Shown here one piece after another: positions 47,014 through 57,706 of a DNA stretch of 64,000 nt. The notes beneath the pieces are model-generated. The model was not told the DNA's origin. It searched no databases and saw only the letters and a list, made by a program, of their open reading frames with translations. The DNA is from Datura wrightii (taxonomy: Eukaryota; Streptophyta; Magnoliopsida; Solanales; Solanaceae): positions 95,195,501 to 95,259,500 of the forward strand of contig JASDFA010000001.1 in NCBI GenBank assembly GCA_035772735.1. Direction: 5' to 3'. Within the stretch, counting starts at the first letter, position 1, and every line of letters starts with the position of its first letter. The translations under genes and the position numbers were made by a program.

Positions 47014-48138
47014 CAAGGGACTACATTCAGGCCCAAGGGCCATTTTATAGTTCATCCACGAATGGACTTCTATTTTTATGCCATTCCGACATCACTGACC
47101 CTCCTTCAAGCCTTGTGTGCCCAAGTTGCAGTACAGGAGCCCAACAGGCTCAGACACAATTACAGGAGTCCAGTGGGCTCAGATGTGGACCCAAAAGCCA
47201 GATAGGTTGGCTATAGTACCAGTAAGATCATAGGAACCTGGATAAGGGTATATAGATTGGATTGTACTTACCAGGGCTTATGGGGGCCCTAGTAGGTTAT
47301 TTCTATATTGCTTGCACCTTCCAGGGTTATAGGGGTCAGGTTAGGTTCTTGTTTGTATACTTGCTTGCTAGTTATAGCCTATAGATGTATAGTTGTACAG
47401 TTTTAGCTCACATACATGTAGTGATTTACTGGATGCAAGCTATGAATAAGAAAGTTTACAGTTTATCTTCTGCCTCTTCTTGCTACTTACTTTCTGTCTT
47501 TATTAGCTTCAATTCAGCTTTTTAGTTACTGCTTTACATATTCAGTACATATTGTACTGACGCCCAACTATGGGGCGCTGCATACTTGCTTGCAGGTTTA
47601 GACAGACAGATTGTGAGATCTCCTAGCAGCTATTCAAAGTCAGCAGTTCGGCCAACTCCTTTCATTCGGAGTTGCCTAGTTGTAGAGGTTTATCTGTCTT
47701 TTATCTGTATAGCAATTGGTAGGCTAGGGCCCTATCCCGACCAATATTTTCACTCCTAGAGGCTTGTAGATACAGTATTTAGTAGTTGGTTGTTGTTGGC
47801 CATGTGGGGCCCATGTATGTCTTATTTTAAGTGTTGGTCATGTGGGGCCTAGTATAGATGCTTGTTTTCATTCTTGTTATAACTAGACAGCATGGTGGTC
47901 TTGTTGGCCCGTGTAGGATCCCTTTTATTGTTATGTTGGCTGGGTTAGCTATTTTCTTTTACAGGTGTTGCGTGGCCTTGTCGGCCCGAGACTATGTTTA
48001 AAGCCGAGATATAACAGTTTGTTTTCTTGATTTTGAGTCACTGGTAGGAAGTAGAGGTGCATATGCCCAGCCAGGTCAGCCCAGATTCCAGTATGGCATT
48101 AGGTGCCAGTCATACCTCCCAAGGTGGGGCGTGAAAAA

Positions 48139-48150
48139 TTTGGTATTAGA
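48139..48150 (+). promoter_or_regulatory. T8 primer-binding site
   Basis: TTGGTATTAGAG, one mismatch to the tRNA-iMet site; followed by TAGG. Confidence 0.82.
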
Positions 48151-48345
48151 GTAGGTCGTATCTCAGGGAGTGTGCATGCCGTGTCTATTAAAGTCTTGCT
48201 TATAAATGTGTTGTGCACTACATTTTATAAGCAGGAGACTACAAAGCATGATAGTATTGTTACCCCTCCTTCTCATATCGTGCTATAGAGCCGAGTTGCA
48301 TAGGGTTGAGTTCCTAAGCTTTTATTTTCATGTCTTTCTAGAGTA

Positions 48346-49499
48346 ATGTTTGATATAAGATAGACTACAACTAGCCACAAGTTAGCTACAACAGTAGGAG
48401 AAGGTACCAGTGAGGTGCCACAGTTGGGGGACAATCAGCCAGAAGGCTACAACAGATGTCCTTTTAATCTCCTCGGCATCCTCCCGGGGCATCAGGAATT
48501 CCATAAGGTAATAGATATGTTAGCATTGTCCCCAGTTCTTTCTTCAGCCTCGAAATAGGAGGTCAGGAGTATAGTATATATATGAGTTAGCTTACTTATT
48601 AGACATTTAGAATTAGATAGGGACAACAATTAATGTTGGATTTCCTGAAATATGCAAAGGATTGTGCGAGGTTTGTACCTCCAGGATTTAGAGTTTGTTG
48701 AATTTCGCTCCTTAGCCCTGTTATAGATTGATAGGGTCATTTTCTACCTCCATCTTATTCTTTCAGTACAACAGAAAGCGTAAGTATCAATACCATGTGG
48801 CCCAGATTAAATAGTAAAGGAAGGCTAGAACTGTTGATTCTGAGAAGGATTAGGAAGTGGTTAAGATCCCTAGTGTTTAAAAAGTTACCTAAACCCTCAC
48901 GGTAGTAAATTAGGAAGGCAGATAAGATTTCCAGTAGCATCCAAGTACGTGTGAGAGTCCATAAGTGATAAACCCCCAACACTAATAAAGCTCAGGTTAG
49001 AAATAGGCTGATTCCGCTGTAATGTGCTAATGACAGTAGGATATACCTGTAGAATAATGGCTATGGCCCTAGTTTGTTATGTCGAATGAAAAAGAGATTA
49101 TATGAGTGAAATTGGCCCAAGTGCAAGTTAGAATGATACAGTTTGGTAGACCTGGCCGGTAATAGAAGTAAGGGGAAGACACGAGTATCTAGCTCTGGAG
49201 GAAAACAAAATCACCTCCCGGTTGTAGCAGGTTGACAGAGCTGGGAATCGCTGCTGAATGTCGAGAAGTAAGCATCGGGATAAAATTTAGAGGATAGTGA
49301 GGTTGTAACCTAGAATATTGCAATGGTATCACTAGTTGTGGAGGCAAAGGAGTGACGGTAGGAAGACCGTAGCCTAGTGCAGCTAGAGATAAGGCCCAGC
49401 AGAAGGAGTCACCGGCCCTTGAGATAGTAGGGGACAGAGTCTTGAGACCGAGAGATAGACTCTATGTTCTAAATATGGCAGGGCTTCATCAGTAGATTA
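48346..49499 (+). pseudogene. T8 gag relic and unassigned internal sequence
   Basis: ATG at 48346 starts a short frame interrupted after six codons, then in the same frame GEGTSEVPQLGDNQPEG, which matches the family A gag start (GEGTSRMP in T7). The rest, to about 49499, is strongly decayed: a capsid-like leucine-rich stretch near 48630-48690 is possible but uncertain, and I cannot place protease or RT here. The leader between the PBS and ATG is about 195 bases. No open frame of note remains. Confidence 0.6.
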
Positions 49500-50640
49500 T
49501 AGCAAGTCATACCATGTCTGTTATTCCCCCCACCCGGGTTTGACGAAAACACGTTAGGCTATAAAAGAGATCTACTACTGGCATAGGAAGAAAAAGGATA
49601 GTACTGTGTTATGGCATAAAGCTCCAATGGCCAATAAAGAGAGGTTGGACATCAGAAATCGGGTAGGCTAATTCAGCAGATAGTCGTTCTTGCACGGAAG
49701 TGGGAGGTAGACAGTATGAATATATCCACAAGGTTACCTCGTACGAGGCGTAAACATGACCCCCGTTCGGGTCATTTATTGAAAGGCTAAGGAGATCAAA
49801 ATACCTCTTTCTAGTCGAAATTATGTTTCAGCTAAAGATTACACTAAATTAAATACTAAAGAAATATTCCAGCTATATAGCGTCTCAGTATCTATTAAAG
49901 TTTCGACAAAATGGCATAACTCGTAGCAAGGTTTTGGAAAGGCTTTCAGAACAAATTAGGATTCATGTTAATTTGAGTACGACTTATCATACCCAAACAA
50001 ATGGCCAAGCAGAGCACACAACTTAGATTCCTGGAGATGTGTTATAGGTGAAAGTGCATGACCCCTATATGATGCCCTGAAGTAGGTAAGTTAAGGATAA
50101 CCAAATTGGGCATACTACATCAGTTAGGGGAAAAAGGTTAAACTCACTAGAAGATATGGGCTGGAAGCCCAGGGTCGTCAAAAGCCTTATTCTATTGTAT
50201 GTCATGGAGAGTTAGGGATGGAAGAAACGACTGGGTATTCCTCAAATTCTCACCTATGAAGGGTGTTATGAGAGCTGACAAGAAGGGCATGTCCAGCCCT
50301 AGATTCACTAAGTTGTACCAGATCCTCCAGAAGATCGACCAAGTGGCCTATGAGGTAAAGTTGCCTTCGGGGCTAGGATCTATTCATCAATGTTATGCAA
50401 GTGCACAAGAGACCTTTCTCGGGTTATCCCAGTCAAGGATGCTCAGGTCATAGAAGGATTGTCCCACAAGGAGACTCCAATAGTTATACTGGATTGGCAG
50501 ATCCATAAGGACTATCTTGAGAACCAGAGTTGTAGACTAGTAGGATCATATGGAGGAACAAAAGGGTAGAAGAGATGACTTGAGAAGCTGAGGATGACAT
50601 GAGGTCTAGATATCCTCACTTATTTCAGACCTGACCCAGA
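49500..50640 (+). pseudogene. T8 integrase and C-terminal tail relic
   Basis: Translations in shifting frames give HPGLTKTR-like zinc-region residues (about 49540-49600), LPRTRR-like text near the first catalytic Asp (about 49730), SAKDYTKLNTKEIFQLY (about 49830-49890) and an AERT-region echo near 50010. The open stretch 50199-50453 then has DWVFLKFSPMKGVMR, KKGMSSPRFTK and YQILQKIDQVAYEVKLPSGL, the integrase C-terminal domain. The tail ends near 50630 with YPHLFQT-like residues. Nothing here can be translated as a functional integrase. Confidence 0.75.
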
Positions 50641-50872
50641 TTTAGTTTAAGTGAGATTGTTGTGCAGCTATTGTGTTGTTACGTATAACATCAGTGGTTA
50701 CTCACCATTATGATATGAATCTATGTTGTATCATTGCTTGTAGCGTCCTTTGAGATGCCTATGTAGGGTTTTCTGCGTTTCAGGTTTTCGGATAGTCCAC
50801 AATACAAAGAAGACTCTACCGAAATTTTGTTAGCATTAGTTAAAAGAGTTGCATCTTTTAAGACTAAAGATT

Positions 50873-50906
50873 ACATTCAAGGATGAATGTTCCTAAGGGG
50901 GAATGA
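50873..50906 (+). promoter_or_regulatory. T8 hairpin and polypurine tract
   Basis: ACATTCAAGGATGAATGT (50873-50890) is a perfect 7-bp stem with loop AGGA, directly followed by TCCTAAGGGGGAATGA up to the 3' LTR. Confidence 0.8.
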
Positions 50907-51091
50907 TGTTACACCCTGCAAGATGTTAGCAGCTAGGGTGCGAGCGCGTGGGCTTGTGGTGACAATGAGAGATTGACGTGTGCGGGCAGAGCCTCAGAGG
51001 CAGGACGAGCCACGACATCATCGAGTGGATTAGCAGGGTCGAGCGAGGTCAAGCCACGAAGGCCTGCACGAGGCGCCACCCTTGCCTACGT

Positions 51092-51261
51092 GATGGGCAG
51101 CGCGAGGCGCCGGCTTTGCCTGCACAATGGGCAGAGCAAGGCGCCGACATTGCCTGCATGATAGGCAGCGCGGGTCACTGGCATTGCCTACATGATGGGC
51201 AGCGCGAGGCGCCGGCCTTTCCGACGCGATGGGTAGTGCGAGGTTCCCCCTACCTCCGCCC
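51092..51261 (+). repeat. 34-bp tandem repeat, five units (T8 3' LTR)
   Basis: Unit starts at 51092, 51126, 51160, 51194 and 51228, exactly 34 bases apart. Core GATGGGCAGCGCGAGGCGCC, then a less conserved TTGCCTACAT part; the last unit is degenerate. Confidence 0.93.
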
Positions 51262-51267
51262 TATGCT

Positions 51268-51277
51268 TACTTATAAT
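51268..51277 (+). promoter_or_regulatory. TATA-like box in T8 3' LTR
   Basis: TACTTATAAT just after the 34-bp array; the 5' LTR counterpart is TACATATAAG. Confidence 0.4.
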
Positions 51278-53052
51278 CTTCCTTTGTTAAATCCAAATCA
51301 TTTTTCAAATGTCCCTTTGGCCAGAATAGAGAGGGAACGTGGGTTTCTAGCAATTTTCGTAAAATTACGCTATCAAATTCCATCCAAATGAAAATTAACT
51401 TCGGGTTACAAGTTATAGGCCTACGGGAAGCATCTCTACGGAGTTATTTCTTGAAAATTCACTCGGAACCAGTACCCCGCTGAGTAAAGGTTGTCGAAAT
51501 CATTTCAAATTTATTCCTTAACAACCACATGCAATATGTAAGCATTTGTCCCTTCTAAACACTCAAGAAATTGTGGGTTTTTAGCCAAGTTAAACAAAGT
51601 TGAATTATAGTTACTATTATTATCGAAAGATGTCATTGTTTGCTGAATTTAGTATTGAAAATAGCCCTATTCTCCAAGCGTAAGGGTTGTAGTTGAGTGG
51701 AATCATTGGTTACAGGTTGAAACTCATCAGTTAAATGAGAATCGGCATTCGAGGTATGTTAAGGCTTATCCCTTCGGCAAGTTATTCGCATCATAAAATG
51801 ATACGACCTATGTTCTTTAATGGAGATAACACTCCTATATGTTGTAACTAGATGTTGTCAGTAGATTATGATCATATATGTTGTGATTAGCTGCTGTCTG
51901 TAGATTATGATTATATAATTATGGTTAGCTGCTAGAAAGTGTATTGAGAGTATATTCCAGTATTCCTCGTCGGGAAAGAGTATGTTAAGTGTGACTCACG
52001 CTACGAGCATCATAGAAACTCCTCTGTTCTTCTATTCAAAGTATTAGTAGAATTCAAATGTTTTACAATCATCCCAAGGCCTTAGAAGTTTATTGTTAGA
52101 TGTTGGGCCTAATTTAAGTAAGACAGCATCAGATGCAGCCACGCAATATAACATTCAGTTTAACACCTGTATTGTCAGTAAAGCTCGCCCAGAGGCTGTT
52201 GGCATACCTTGACGCCTCCAGGGAAAGAATTTAAATAGGATGGTCTTACCCTAGAGTCAGCAGCACCGGGATTTACCAGTGACATGAGTGACAGCTAGCC
52301 ACTACCCATGACTATTAGTTGTAGTCAACTTAGTGCTTGTCATACAGGTCGCCCATGAGGTCATCCCGGTTATATGAGTCAGACAGACCTATGGGTACCC
52401 TAAGGAGGGGACCTTATTAGTAGTTGGATGCGGGGCCAACACCCCATCCTGCTCGTATAAACACTCAGGTACAAGTTTCCGCGAATGGCCAGGTCCAGGT
52501 AAACTTACCTACAATGTTATGAATCGGTAGAGAAGATATATGAAATCTAAATAGACCAAGTTAAGATCTAAAGGACTAGAACCACAACAGTACAGTATTA
52601 CCTTTAGGCTAAGAATTGTACTAAACCACCTGGGGAAGGTTAGGGGTTGACTGCTCAGGAGCATGTTTGATTAAGTAGCAACCCTACAATTTTTCTAAGC
52701 GAGGAAACTAAATAGTTGGTTTTCCGCGACCTTATGGTTCCGCTTATGAGCTATCACTGTCCTAGAATAACATTTATAGTATTATTTAGACCACTCCAGA
52801 TCCCTCCCTATTTAGTATAGACCATTAGAGATTATGATCACTATCAGGATCCTCGATCAGATATAAGTACATGGGGTGTGCCTGTTGGAAGCTGTATAGA
52901 CTATTCTAGGGGCGAGTAGCGATCTCATTAGGCCTTAAGAGCGAAATACATATTTTGAGTGGCTAGATTGAGACTTAAATGCACTATACTGGTTGGAATT
53001 GACCCCACCTAAGATAGCCTTCCGTTGACCAACTTCAGGGTTGCTAACTGCG

Positions 53053-53148
53053 TCATCGCCTACGGGGCTACTAATTGCTCAAAGGAGCTATATGATAATA
53101 TCATCGCCTACGGGGCTATTGATCGCTGCAAGGAGCTATATGTTGTCT
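53053..53148 (+). repeat. 48-bp tandem repeat, two units (T8 3' LTR)
   Basis: TCATCGCCTACGGGGCTA begins both units (53053 and 53101). 48 bases equal 16 codons, so any frame through it is kept. Confidence 0.87.
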
Positions 53149-54270
53149 CAAGGGACTATATTCATTCCCCAGGGCCATATTACAGTACATCCACCAATGG
53201 AATTCTATTCTTATGCCATATCGACATCACTGACCTCCGTCGAGCCTTGTGTGCCACGGTGCAGTTACAGGAGCCCAACGGGCTCAGACACTGTTATAAG
53301 AGTCCAACACACTCAAATGCAGACCCAAAAGCCAAGTAGGTTAGCTATAGTACCAGTAGGATCATAGGAATTTGTATAGGGGTATATAGATTGGATTGTA
53401 CTTGCCAAGGCTTATGGGGGCCCCGATAGGTTATTTTTGTGTTGCTTGCACCTTCCTAACTTATGGGGGCCAAGTTAGGTTCTTTTTTATATACTTTCTT
53501 ACTAGCTATAGCGTATGAATGTATAGTTTTACAATTTTAGCTCATATACATGCAGTGATTTACTGGATGCAGGTTATTAATAAAAACGTTTACAGGTTAT
53601 CTTTTGCCCCTTCTTGCTACTCACTTTCAGTCTTTATCAACTTCTATTTAGCTTTTTAGTTACTGTCTTACATATTCGGTACATATTGTACTAGCGCACA
53701 ACTATGGGGCGCTGCATACTTGCCTGCAGGTTTAGACAGAAAGATTATGAGATCTCCTAGAAGCTATTTAGAGTCAACTATTCGGCCAGCTCCTTTCATT
53801 CAAAGGTTCCAGGTTGTAAAGGTTTATCTTTCTTTTATTTGTACAACATTTGGATAGGTCGGAGTCCTGTTCCAACTAATATTTTTAATCCTAGTGGCTT
53901 GCAGACTAGAATATTTAGTTAGTTAGTTGTTATTGGCTGTGTGGGGCCCATGTATGTCTATTTTATGCATTGGCTGTGTGGGGCCTATTAAAGCTGCTTA
54001 TTTTCATTCCTGTTATCTAGACAGCATGGTGGTCTTGTCGGCCCGCACAGGATCCCTTTTATTGTTATTTTGGCCGGGTTAGCTATTTTCTTTTATAGGT
54101 GTTATATGTCTTTGTCGGCCGAGGTTGTGTTTACAGCTGAGATATAGCAGTTTGTTTTCTTGATTTTGAGTTGTTGGTAGACACCAGAGGTGCATATGTC
54201 TAGCTAATTTAACCTAGATTCTAGTGTGGCATTAGGTGTCAGTCATGCCTCCCAAGATGGGGCGTGACAA

Positions 54271-54305
54271 TTATCTCCCCCTTGGGAACATTTGTCCTCG
54301 AATGG
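54271..54305 (-). promoter_or_regulatory. T2 polypurine tract with adjacent hairpin
   Basis: Minus strand CCCAAGGGGGAGATAA abuts the T2 3' LTR end (now 9.4 kb away because of T8). Upstream, a CATTCG-AGGA-CAAATG hairpin (54289-54304) has six positions with one C-A mismatch. Confidence 0.7.
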
Positions 54306-54516
54306 ACACTAAACAAGCTGGAAAAAGGTAGGGATGGATAGCAATCCCAGAATTGAAAGCTATAGACTAGAAAACTGATGGAGTGACTTACTCCGGACTG
54401 AGATACATCACTGAATTAAATTCATGAAAAATACATACATGCTATAACATGAAAGGAACTGAGAGACATGAACATTACATGAAACTAGATAAATTACTAA
54501 GGAGGGATCTAGTACC

Positions 54517-55568
54517 TCACGCTGGAATTGAGCTGGAAGGGAAAAGATGCAGGTATCTAGCAATCATAACTTCTTCATCTTCCCATGCAGCTCCCTCAAC
54601 AAACTGATTCCTCCACAAAACTTTCACTAACCCTACTTCCTTGTTCCTCAACTTTCAAACTAGATGATCAAGGATCTCTATTGGAATCTCTTCATAGGTA
54701 AGGCTATCCTTCAAACCAATTCTCTCTACTGAAACAACTAAGGCTGGGTCACCAATGCACTTCTTCAATAGCGATACATGAAAAACTAGATGCACCCAAG
54801 CTAATTCTGCTGGTAGCTCCAACTCATGTGCCACCTTGACAAATCGCCTCAAAATCCTATAAGGACTAACATATCGGAGACTAAGCTTCTCTTTCTTACC
54901 GAACCGCATAACTCCCTTCATGGGAGACACCTTCAGAAACACCCAATCATACACTTCAAACTTAATTTCTCTCCTCTTAACATCCGCATATAATTATTGA
55001 TGACTTTAAGCTTCTTTTAGCCTTTCCCAAGTAAGATAAATCCTCTCCATAGACTTATGAATTGAATTTGGCCCTATCAACATAGTCTCACCTACCTCAA
55101 ACATCCAATAGGTGATCTACACCTATGTCCGTAAAGAGCCTCAAATGGGGTCATCGGAATACTGTGATGGTAACTGTTGTTGTTCGCAAACTCAATGAGA
55201 GGAAAGTGATCATCCCAACTACCTTGAAATCAATATCCAAGCTTTCAATATATCCTCCAAGGTCTGAATAGTCTTTTCGACTTGACCATCACTCTATGGT
55301 TGAATGATGTGCTTAGCTTCTCCTGGGTACCAAGCCTCTTCTGAAATGATCTCTAAAGCTAAGAGGTGAATTGAGTACCCCCATCTTAGATGATAGAAAA
55401 CAGACCCAATGCTATCGAACTAACTCCCGAATGTACAATCTAGCCTAATCCTCAGTTGAGCTCGTAATATTAACCAGTAAGAATGTTCTGATTTGGTCAT
55501 CTGGTCCACTATTACCCATATAGAATCATGTTGTCAGCGCGTCCAAGGAAATCCTATTATACAACCAA
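54517..55568 (-). pseudogene. T2 integrase and chromodomain-like tail (broken)
   Basis: The open stretch 54954-54655 reads YDWVFLKVSPMKGVMRFGKK, VSPYRILRR, VFHVSLLKKCIGDPALVV and DSLTYEEIPIEILDH, the family B integrase C-terminus. The frame then goes on through a decayed chromodomain-like part to HLFPSSSIPA and TGA at 54519-54517. From 55000 to 55568 the integrase core is visible by comparison with T7 36290-36780 (tNNYHS..IP-type segment and the VWVI-V-D-like region), with frameshifts. Upstream of 55568 the match stops abruptly. Confidence 0.82.
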
Positions 55569-56690
55569 TATTATCTATTTCCACTTCTAAACAAGAATAC
55601 TGATACCCTGAAGAATACCTCCCATACTCTAATCCTTAACCTTCTCAGCTTATACTCCTCCCACATCCAATCCTAACTCGTCTAGACCTCTTGCAATATA
55701 AAGTTATTTACTCAAGAATACTACTTCTCCTTTTCAACAATTTCTTGACCTTAAGTTTTAATCTATATGTCCTTGGTCACACAGCATAATGGTTCACCAA
55801 TATACCCTCACCTCATCCAAACCTATCATTATAATCATCTTGAGGCTCCCCTAAAGCATATAATACCCAGGAATCTTCCTACCTCCCAGGCCTAGAGAAT
55901 AACCTAAACTCCATGACATCCCACCAAATACAGCATCTAAGGCATGAATAGGAGCTCATCTTGAACACACACAATGTAACCTTCATCTCTATCTTGGGGG
56001 TGATTATACATAGGGTTATAGAGTAAGAGAATTGTGAGCATAAATTGTTCAAGAAATCTAGGATGGTTATATACTTGATATAGCACAATCGTCAGAGCTG
56101 TTAAGGTAAATCTTAAGGACTGAATCCATAGAGCTAAGCATACTGTGAGACATGAGTTTTTCATAAGTAACGAGTTTCATGACACAAAGTTGTGATTTAT
56201 GGATGCATGGTGCAAGACTGGGATCACTATTTGAAGGGTTACTTCTTATCCTAAGAATCTGAATATGGGCATAGGTAGAGTGTCATGTTGACCGTAGCAC
56301 AAGGGAAACATCTGAATAAGAATGGACTGCCATCCCCTAGTTACTGTTCCTAAAACCTCCACACTTGGAAACTCAAGACTTGACTTAGTCATTAACCTCA
56401 TCATCTCCCCTTAGCCTAGAATTTATTACCCTCAGGCTCTGGACCTCTTCCTAAGGCTAGAAAAAATCACTACTCTTGACTTCTCATTTGTCTGTAAGGC
56501 TACTTCTGTATAGGCTTCATACTTCTTATGTTGTATCCCTCTATTCATCCAATTCTTTAATCATTCAACACAATACACTAAATGAAACTCATGCTAAGAC
56601 ACTTAAAGGAATCATATACTTTATATGGTAGTTTCGGAGCCTATCATCAAGCAACACTCAACATGGAAAGCTCATAACATACCTGTGGCT
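55569..56690. other. Unrecognised 1.1-kb stretch inside T2
   Basis: This lies where protease, RT and RNase H should be. I find none of the family motifs (FIDD, DALSR, KGCxYH) on either strand, no LTR ends, no long frame and no clear tandem repeat. It may be decayed internal sequence, filler from a deletion repair, or an unrelated insert. Confidence 0.5.
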
Positions 56691-57495
56691 ACATCTAGCA
56701 AGCTCTCTCGATCCTGGAACTGTCCACTACCTGCACCAGCTGACGTGCTCTATTGAGGTGGGAAAACTATTGGAGCTACTGAAGAGGTGGATGGGGCTCT
56801 ACCTTCACTCCGTTTGGCTACCGTACAATCCTATTCTTTTGACCAGGCTTGCCATACTTGAAAAGCATCAAAACCTACCAATCACTTCCAAAGTGGTTCT
56901 TTCCTCAACTCTTGCAAGTTAGATAAGTATGACTACTGACATTCGTATGCCGAGCTAATGGATAGTCTTGAATTCTGCGGTCGGGGTTCCCACACCCATA
57001 GTAGACATCCTTACTGATCAAGCAATTTTTGGGGTGTTTTCTCCCACATTTCTTGAAAACTGTATATGTAACCTCCCTCACCCTAGATCTGGATGACTTA
57101 CTACTTGTTGATAGTGACGGGGATAATGACCTCTGACGGGGCTGTGTTTGGTGTCCACCACTTGTCCTCTGCTGGGCAACCTCAAGGTTATCTGTCTTGG
57201 CTCTCTTGTTCCCCTTTCCTCTTTCCATAAACACCCCACCCGCCTTTTGACAATGGAACTCAGAAGAGCCCTTCTTAGTGAAGTCTCGAACCTTCATAGT
57301 TGTTGTTCCTCCAGTAGTGTTAGTAGGTACATTTGCTTGCTGGTTAAGCTGGGTGGCCATGACATGCATCACCATTCTAAAGGTAGCCTCGAGCTCCACA
57401 TCGGTAACTTGCCCACTAAGGGGGCCTACTGGCGTTAGTGGGGCTAGTTGATTCCCAACATCGATTCTTCTTTCACTGGATCTTCTAGGAGTCAT
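56691..57495 (-). pseudogene. T2 gag with capsid core deleted, zinc-knuckle relics
   Basis: ATG at 57495 starts MTPRRSSERRIDVGNQLAPL. The open frame runs 197 codons to 56905. After VTDVELEATFRMVMHVMATQ and MKVRDFTKKGSSEFH the capsid core is missing: the frame goes straight into a Lys/Arg/Gln/Ser-rich linker (TQPRQRSLSPSLSTSSKSS) and the knuckle region KCGRKHPKNCL / YYGCGNPDRR, where several Cys and His are lost. A second knuckle echo (KYGKPGQKNR) and a VATGML-like protease leader are near 56870-56690. The start replaces the MPP seen in other family B copies. It could encode a small basic protein but is most likely dead. Confidence 0.75.
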
Positions 57496-57690
57496 TCTCT
57501 GTGAACGTGTATAGCACGAGTTAGAAGAGTAAGAGAGTTGGACTTCATCGCACAACATAGATCATGAAAGAAGAAAAATTTCTTTAAACATCTCATAGCC
57601 TCTTCCCCATAAGTGTGGTGCACTTTACACCCATGGAAAAGAAACTACTTAACGTGGATTTTAGGCACCCTAGGACACACCTAAACCTTT

Positions 57691-57704
57691 ACTTAGATAC
57701 CAAG
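57691..57704 (-). promoter_or_regulatory. T2 primer-binding site (degraded)
   Basis: Minus strand CTTGGTATCTAAGT; first nine bases match the tRNA-iMet site. Confidence 0.78.
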
Positions 57705-57706
57705 TT

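Larger units (their letters stand above)
44872..48135 (+). repeat. T8 5' LTR
   Basis: Starts TGTTACACCCAGC, ends GGGGCGTGAAA (3' copy GTGACA). Carries two 34-bp units upstream of a TATA-like box, two 48-bp units near 46918, and a Pro/Gly-poor open stretch around 46887-47216 discussed under findings. Confidence 0.92.
44872..54269 (+). mobile_element. T8: family A Ty3/gypsy retrotransposon with long LTRs and shortened internal region
   Basis: Plus-strand element with LTRs of 3,264 and 3,363 bp (44872-48135 and 50907-54269), perfect attat duplications, PBS at 48139 and PPT at 50894-50906. The internal region is only 2.8 kb against about 5 kb in T5-T7: relics of gag, integrase and the C-terminal tail remain and I see no protease, RT or RNase H. 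LTRs differ at many sites, so it is old. Confidence 0.93.
50907..54269 (+). repeat. T8 3' LTR
   Basis: 3,363 bp, TGTTACACCCTGC...GGGGCGTGACA. The 99-base excess over the 5' LTR is explained by three extra 34-bp units. Confidence 0.93.

Noticed and set aside
50978..51391. 137-codon plus-strand open frame in the T8 3' LTR
   Set aside because: It is the translation of the 34-bp GC-rich array. The 5' LTR with two units has no equivalent frame.
57148..57438. Plus-strand 96-codon frame over T2 gag
   Set aside because: Antisense shadow of the gag pseudogene.
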